A stretch of 10,571 nt of DNA from Solidesulfovibrio magneticus. Its GTDB lineage: Bacteria > Desulfobacterota > Desulfovibrionia > Desulfovibrionales > Desulfovibrionaceae. The position numbers were made by a program, and so were the translations under genes. The notes beneath the pieces are model-generated. The model had not been told where the DNA came from and made no database searches. It saw only the letters and a list, made by a program, of their open reading frames with translations. The stretch's first letter is position 1, and the number at the start of each line of letters is the position of its first letter. Positions 6,098-10,571 of the stretch are shown here, piece after piece. Location of the stretch: the NCBI GenBank assembly GCA_002482565.1, contig DLGG01000160.1, positions 1-10,571 on the forward strand, in the 5' to 3' direction.

Positions 6098-7240
6098 TCA
6101 ATCCTCCAGCCGATACGGCCCCTCATAAAACGCCTCGCCTTCCATGTCGGCGACAAAACGCACGCGCGCAGCCGGGATAAGGTGGTCGGCGGCATCGGCC
6201 GGCTGGCCAAGGCTGCTCCGGTCCACCTGCTCGGGCGGTTGATGCTGGGGGGCGTCGCGCGGGATGATCCGCCACACCGGGCTTTGCTGGTAAATGGGCA
6301 GACAGTGGGCGGTGTTGGCCGTTTGGATGTAGCGCGGCGACCAGGTGTGGTCCTTGGCTTCGGGGTTGAGGAAATGCAGTTCCGGCAGATCGCTGACCAG
6401 CCGGGCCGTGAACAGCGGCGGCATGGGCTTTTGCAATAGCAGCGGCGGACTGGCCGGATCGGCCAGGAGCTCCGGTCCCAGCCAGCGCAAGAACGCGGCC
6501 ACGTCGGCTCCGGCCGGGGTTTGGACGAAATAGGGGCCGACCGCCGTGGTCGTTGCCGGAGTCAGGCCGTAGCGCGCCCCAGCCAGGATGCGCCGAGCCA
6601 GGGCCAGATCGGCCGCGTCGTCGATGTCCAGGCTTTCGGTCAGACCGACATCGAGGCGGTACTCCCGCTCGCCCAGGCGATAGCCCATGTACATGGCTTG
6701 AAATCTCGGGGTTTCGCGCCGCCAGAGCATGTAGCTCGTGGAGGAAAAACGCAGCAGATTGGGAAAGCCGGCAAACACCGGGGCAAAGCCGCCGGCCGCG
6801 GGATAGAAGTAGTCGCGGTCCCAGTGCTGCTCGGGCCGCACGGCCTGGACGCGCAGGGCGTGGCCGGTGTGGATGGCGGCGGCGGCTTCGCGCAGCCGGT
6901 CGGCCGTGCGAAAAGGGAAGGTCGGCATGAAAAGCCCAAGCCATTGGAGTTCGGGCCGATTTTCGGCGTAGTGTTCGGCCACCAGATGCAAGGGCGCATC
7001 GTCCCCGGCCAGGGACTCGGGGCGCATGAGCACCGAAACGGCCTGGGCCGGATACCGCGAGCGCACCATCTCGGCCACCACCGGGCTTTCCGTGGACACC
7101 GTGACGTCGGCGAACACGCTGCTTGAAAGCAGCACGTCCAGGGTGCGGCAGACCAGCGGCACGCCGCCGAGTTCGATGATGTTCTTGCCGGGCAACCGCT
7201 TGGAGCCCATGCGGGCCGGAACCAACGCGCCGATGCGCAT
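6098..7240 (-). CDS. NeuA-like CMP-sugar synthetase with C-terminal extension
   Basis: A 380-residue protein whose first ~220 residues resemble acylneuraminate cytidylyltransferases (NeuA, PseF, NeuA-like), which activate nonulosonic acids with CTP, releasing PPi. Seen: PARMGSKRLPGKN (8-20, the nucleotide-binding loop), MRPESLAGDDAP (72-83), MPTFPFRTAD (105-114, equivalent to QPTSPLR) and ESLDIDDAADLALA (202-215, with the metal-binding D-I-D at 205-207). Residues about 221-380 are extra compared with the usual ~230-residue enzyme, and I do not recognise them. The start at ATG 7240 fits the family N-terminus (MRIGALVPAR), with AAGGA 8 bp upstream; an ATG at 7249 would give a 4-nt ATGA overlap with the preceding gene but has no spaced ribosome binding site. 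It is the last gene of the operon. The sugar substrate cannot be read from sequence, and a related nucleotidyl acceptor such as KDO is possible. Confidence 0.8.
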   Translation of the reverse strand: MRIGALVPARMGSKRLPGKNIIELGGVPLVCRTLDVLLSSSVFADVTVSTESPVVAEMVRSRYPAQAVSVLMRPESLAGDDAPLHLVAEHYAENRPELQWLGLFMPTFPFRTADRLREAAAAIHTGHALRVQAVRPEQHWDRDYFYPAAGGFAPVFAGFPNLLRFSSTSYMLWRRETPRFQAMYMGYRLGEREYRLDVGLTESLDIDDAADLALARRILAGARYGLTPATTTAVGPYFVQTPAGADVAAFLRWLGPELLADPASPPLLLQKPMPPLFTARLVSDLPELHFLNPEAKDHTWSPRYIQTANTAHCLPIYQQSPVWRIIPRDAPQHQPPEQVDRSSLGQPADAADHLIPAARVRFVADMEGEAFYEGPYRLED

Positions 7241-7245
7241 GGCGC

Positions 7246-9894
7246 TCATCCTTTTTTGCCGGGCCGCAGCACGGCCCGGTGCTTGTCCAGGGCGGCCCGC
7301 GCCTCGCCCAGGTATTGCTCGTAACCGATCACGGCCCGGTTGGCCCCATGGCGACGGTAGCCGCCAAGGAGCCTGTCCACGACGACCAGGGGCGCGTGGG
7401 CGAAAAAGCGCAGCCACAGCTCGAAATCCCCGGCCAGGGGGAAGTCGGGGTCGAAGCCGCCGCCGGCCGCCAACCACAACTGCCGCGAAAAAAACGTGCT
7501 CTCCTGCTGGATAAAGGCCCGGAAGTCGCCGCCGTAGAAGATGTCCGGCGACCACTCGGGCAGGTCGGGCCGCACCCAGTCGAGTCTGCCCGCAGCGTCG
7601 AAAGCGGTGGGCCGGCCGGTGATCCAGCGGGCGGCGGGGTCGGACATAAACGCGTCGGCGACCTTGAAAAGCGCCAGGGGATGGAGCAGATCGTCGGCGT
7701 TGAGCCAGCCCAGGATGTCGGCCTGGCTGCCGGCCAAGTCTTCGGCCACGGCCGGATAGTGGCCGGCGTCGGGTCGGGAGCGCCAGCCGGCCAGATGGCG
7801 GGCTTGACGTCGGATGATGGCCGGCGAGCCGTCGCGGCTGCCGCCGTCCAGGACCACATAGGCGAGGTTGGGATAGTTTTGGGACAGCACGCTGTCCAGG
7901 GCCGCTTCCAGAAACGGGGCCTGATTGAGGGACGGCGTGACCAGCCCGATGGCCGGCAGCGGCTTGCGGCAGAGGATTTCCGGCAGCCCGAGGGTGGTTG
8001 CGGCGTCGCGGGCGACCTGGACGGCCGGGGCATGGCCGGCGGCGTCGGCCGCCGGGGGCTGGGGCGGCAGTTCCTCGGCCGTGAAGAACAGATTCCAGGA
8101 AAAGGCCCGGCCGAAGACGGCAAAGGGGACGCCGGTGATGGGCCGCCAGTTGCGCTCGTAGGCGGCCTGGGAAAGATAGTGCCAATCCGGGTCGGCCAGG
8201 GCCTCGGCAAAGGCGGCCAGTTCGTCGCGCCGCCCGAGACGCGCCAGCAGGTAGGGCAGAAAGCCGCTTGTCCAGTGGCCGTCCGGCTTGGCCACCACGT
8301 CGAAGAGGTGGAGGTGAAATCCCCCGGGCTTGGCCAGCCGGGCCAGATCTCCGGCCATGGCCCGCCAGGCGTCCGGGTCCTCGGGCACGTGTTCCAGGGC
8401 CGAGACCGAGATGACGGCGTCGAAAGCGCCGTCCGGCAGGGCGGCCGCGAAATCTCCCAGCCCGGCGCGCACCAGCCGGCCGGGATGGTCGGGGGGCACA
8501 TCGGTCGGGCCATTGCCGGCCCCGGCCAGGGGATCGAGGTTGGTGTAGTCCAAGCGCCGGGCCAGAGCCTGCCCAAGGGGCGAGACGCCGCCGCCGATCT
8601 CCAGTACCCGCGCTCCCTCGGGCAGGGAGGCGAAAAGCGCCTGCCAGGCAAGCTGGTGCTGGTAGTATTTGAGATCGGCCAGGCCGGCGTCGCGGAAAAC
8701 GAGTTCCGGGGGCGGCGAGAAGGCCGCGAAATGGGTTTTTTTTGAATACCGCCAGGGAGCAAAGTCCCGGCCCGAGGCCAAGGGCGGCCAAGGGTGGCCG
8801 GTTGCCGCCAGATGGCGCTCCCGGCGGCCGGTCTGGACGGCTTCGGGCAAGGAGACGGCGAAAAAGCGCCGGCCCGGCCCGTCCAGGGAAAATTCCGGCT
8901 GGCGGCGCACCGAGGCCGGATCGGCCAGGAGCCGCTCATAGGCCGCGACATAGTGTTCCACCCGGGTCTTGGCGGAAAAGTGGCGCGTGAGCCATTCCCG
9001 GCCGGCCAGGCCCAGGTCCTCGGCGGCGGCGGCATCGTCCAGCAGCCCGGCGATGACCGGCCCTGCCTCTTCCAGGCGCACGTTCAAAAAGGGGCAGCGC
9101 GGCGTGCCGGCAAAAGCGGCCAAAAGCTCCAGGCAGCGGCCGTCGAGAAAGGACAAGACGGGCTTGGCCATGGCCAGCCCTTCCAGGCCCGTCAGGTGGT
9201 AACTGCCGCTGGCCAGATCGTCGATGACGACGCGCGAGCGGCGTTTGCGGGCCAGGGCCAGGGCCAGGGGAATGCCCGTGGCGATGTCGGCCGTCATGCC
9301 GCGCTCCCGGGCCAGTCGGGCCAGCAAGGCCCGGACCTCGGGGGCGGCCTTGGTGTTCCAGCGGTCCTCGAAGGCCCCGACGGCCTTGGTGTGGCTGAAA
9401 AACACGTCCACGTCCGGGGGCGCTTCGGCCGGCTGATATTCCGGTTCGTCCTCGGGCACGAAGTTGGGCACGACCAGGGCGCGCGGGTAGAGCCGTTCGG
9501 GATACTGGGCGATGACCAGGGCTGGCAGGGGATCGGCCAAAAGCGCCTTGACGCAGATGCCCATGGTTCCGGCCACCAGGGCCGGGGTGCTGTGGAACTG
9601 CCGCACCACGGCCGCGCCGCGTTTGGCCAGGGCGGCGAAGTCGATGGGCGCAAAGCTGGTCGAGGCCAGGTCGAGGTAGTTGTGCAGATGGAGGATGTCG
9701 GCGGTCTCGGCCAGGGCCAGGGCGGCGGCGGGGTCTTCGGCCAGGACCACGTCGCGGCCGAACAGGCCATAGTCCACGGGTTCGACCAGCCTGGCGTCCA
9801 GGCCGGCGTGGCGGGCCTGGGCGCGCGCCAGCCGCAGGGGCATTCCGGCCAGGGGCGAAGCTGAGAAGTGGACCACGCGCAGGGGCTTTTTCAC
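7246..9894 (-). CDS. Three-domain glycosyltransferase-methyltransferase-glycosyltransferase fusion
   Basis: An 882-residue protein, probably acting on a cell-surface glycan at the cytoplasmic face. Residues about 1-330 look like a GT-B fold, GT4-like glycosyltransferase: strand VVHFSASPLAG (7-17), HLHNYLDL (69-76) and GLEGLAMAKPVLS (236-248), retaining the second Glu of the usual E-x7-E but with Gly at the first. Residues about 405-560 are a class I SAM methyltransferase: VLEIGGGVSPLG (430-441), YTNLDP (450-455) and FDAVISVSALEHVPED (491-506). Residues about 646-880 are a GT-A fold GT2 domain: LVTPSLNQAPFLEAALDSVL (651-670), LDGGSRDGS (682-690), GWLNADDLLHP (729-739, DxD-type metal site) and AGDFELWLRF (821-830). 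No membrane segment is evident. The start is GTG 9894, overlapping the upstream stop by 4 nt (GTGA), with GAGG 7 bp upstream. An A8 run falls in the linker between the first two domains. Acceptor and sugars are unknown. Confidence 0.85.
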   Translation of the reverse strand: MKKPLRVVHFSASPLAGMPLRLARAQARHAGLDARLVEPVDYGLFGRDVVLAEDPAAALALAETADILHLHNYLDLASTSFAPIDFAALAKRGAAVVRQFHSTPALVAGTMGICVKALLADPLPALVIAQYPERLYPRALVVPNFVPEDEPEYQPAEAPPDVDVFFSHTKAVGAFEDRWNTKAAPEVRALLARLARERGMTADIATGIPLALALARKRRSRVVIDDLASGSYHLTGLEGLAMAKPVLSFLDGRCLELLAAFAGTPRCPFLNVRLEEAGPVIAGLLDDAAAAEDLGLAGREWLTRHFSAKTRVEHYVAAYERLLADPASVRRQPEFSLDGPGRRFFAVSLPEAVQTGRRERHLAATGHPWPPLASGRDFAPWRYSKKTHFAAFSPPPELVFRDAGLADLKYYQHQLAWQALFASLPEGARVLEIGGGVSPLGQALARRLDYTNLDPLAGAGNGPTDVPPDHPGRLVRAGLGDFAAALPDGAFDAVISVSALEHVPEDPDAWRAMAGDLARLAKPGGFHLHLFDVVAKPDGHWTSGFLPYLLARLGRRDELAAFAEALADPDWHYLSQAAYERNWRPITGVPFAVFGRAFSWNLFFTAEELPPQPPAADAAGHAPAVQVARDAATTLGLPEILCRKPLPAIGLVTPSLNQAPFLEAALDSVLSQNYPNLAYVVLDGGSRDGSPAIIRRQARHLAGWRSRPDAGHYPAVAEDLAGSQADILGWLNADDLLHPLALFKVADAFMSDPAARWITGRPTAFDAAGRLDWVRPDLPEWSPDIFYGGDFRAFIQQESTFFSRQLWLAAGGGFDPDFPLAGDFELWLRFFAHAPLVVVDRLLGGYRRHGANRAVIGYEQYLGEARAALDKHRAVLRPGKKG

Positions 9895-10571
9895 GTCGCG
9901 GCCTCTGTTGCGGGCAGGACGATCCCCCGCTCGGCCAGGGCGGCGGCCAGGCGTCCGGCCGGATCGGCGGCGGCCAGCCGGCGGGCGAACCGGGCCGCCT
10001 GGCCTTGGGCTCTGGCCGCCTCGGCGGCGACCAGGGCTTCCTCGACGCCTGGGTCGCGGCGAAACGCGGCCAGATTGGCCAGGGCCAGTTCAAGGCCCAG
10101 GGACCAGTCGCCGGGGCGGTGCAGGGTGAGATTGGAGAGCAAGCCCACCCGTTCGGCCTGGGAGCCGGGATGGCGGCGCAGGATGGCGGCCAGTCGGCGG
10201 TCGGGTTCCAGGGCCTCGGGACGCAGCAGCTTGGCCGCGATCAGGCATTCGGCGGCGTTGTCCGGCACAAGCTTTTTGGGGTCAAAGGTCGTGCCCGGGG
10301 CGACGTCGCGGCCGGCGCCTTCCAGGGCGGCGGCGAAAAACACCAGGGCGTCGAAGGGGTCGTCGAGGCGGGCGGCCCGGGCCTTGCCGGTAGCGCCCAC
10401 AAAGGCGGCGTAGGCCCGGCGGGCGGCCTCGGGGTCGCCGAGGCGATAGCCGGCCAGGCAGGCCACGGCGGCCACATGGGGGGTTGCCCGCAGATCCGGC
10501 CGGGCCAGACAGGCTCCGGCCAGGTGGGCGTAGAGATCCCGGCTGCCCAGGCCGGCGGCGGTGTGGAGCAG
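9891..10571 (-). CDS. Alpha-helical repeat-like protein, C-terminal part (runs off right edge)
   Basis: The frame is open from the right edge (first codons read LLHTAAGLGSRDLYAH) to the TGA at 9893-9891, giving at least 226 residues, with the start outside the window. An internal GTG at 10475 is possible but the upstream codons continue the same Ala/Leu-rich helical pattern, so this is very probably the end of a longer protein. It is made of short amphipathic helices rich in Ala, Leu, Arg and Glu, separated by Pro/Asp/Gly turns (for example RLGDPEAARRAYAAF and AILRRHPGS). This resembles TPR or similar solenoid repeats, but no canonical TPR motif is clear. There is no signal peptide or membrane segment in the visible part. 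Its stop overlaps the next start (GTGA), so the two proteins are probably translationally coupled and used together. In glycan loci such domains often sit behind a glycosyltransferase domain; that is possible here but not visible. Confidence 0.65.
   Translation of the reverse strand: MLHTAAGLGSRDLYAHLAGACLARPDLRATPHVAAVACLAGYRLGDPEAARRAYAAFVGATGKARAARLDDPFDALVFFAAALEGAGRDVAPGTTFDPKKLVPDNAAECLIAAKLLRPEALEPDRRLAAILRRHPGSQAERVGLLSNLTLHRPGDWSLGLELALANLAAFRRDPGVEEALVAAEAARAQGQAARFARRLAAADPAGRLAAALAERGIVLPATEAAT

Noticed and set aside
7279..8745. A 488-codon plus-strand frame antisense to the fusion gene
   Set aside because: It is Gly/Gln/Arg-rich with no motif, and the opposite strand has three clear domain signatures.
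6098..8791. An 897-codon open frame on the minus strand covering the cytidylyltransferase and extending far upstream
   Set aside because: Only the last 380 codons show a recognisable protein. The upstream part is Arg/Gly/Pro-rich and lies out of frame inside the methyltransferase and GT2 domains, as expected for a shadow frame in GC-rich DNA.

Overview
The window is about 10.6 kb of very GC-rich DNA with dense coding on both strands. The gene set (a plant/trypanosomatid-type ATP phosphofructokinase, CobT, large surface-glycan enzymes) and the style of the intergenic hairpins suggest a deltaproteobacterial sulfate reducer of the Desulfovibrio/Solidesulfovibrio type. That assignment is an inference from sequence feel, not from a marker gene. 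No RNA gene, IS element, prophage or CRISPR array was seen.

Layout. Bases 1-229 (minus) hold the first ~76 codons of a probable glycosyltransferase that runs off the left edge. Divergently, 320-1648 (plus) encodes ATP-dependent 6-phosphofructokinase (pfkA). A 326-bp gap follows, with an AT-rich island, palindromes, a candidate promoter and a hairpin repeat. Bases 1975-4602 (plus) encode an 875-residue exported lipoprotein built of BNR/Asp-box beta-propeller repeats, closed by a strong intrinsic terminator at 4635-4673. Bases 4695-5759 (plus) encode CobT, the lower-ligand phosphoribosyltransferase of cobamide synthesis. A 338-bp gap between convergent genes carries a second copy of the hairpin repeat, a G-run tract and a 21-bp hairpin. 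From 10571 down to 6098 (minus) lies a tightly coupled three-gene operon: the C-terminal part of an alpha-helical repeat protein, an 882-residue protein with three apparent domains (GT4-like, SAM methyltransferase, GT2), and a CMP-sialic-acid-synthetase-like cytidylyltransferase with an unexplained C-terminal extension.

How they fit together. The right-hand operon looks like part of a surface glycan or flagellin/LPS glycosylation locus: the cytidylyltransferase would activate a nonulosonic or related acidic sugar, and the fused enzyme would transfer and methylate sugars. The partial glycosyltransferase at the left edge may belong to a similar locus. The pfkA, lipoprotein and cobT genes between them look like independent units. 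The most interesting points are the GT-methyltransferase-GT fusion, the extended NeuA-like protein, and a phosphofructokinase whose GGDGT signature reads GGVGT.
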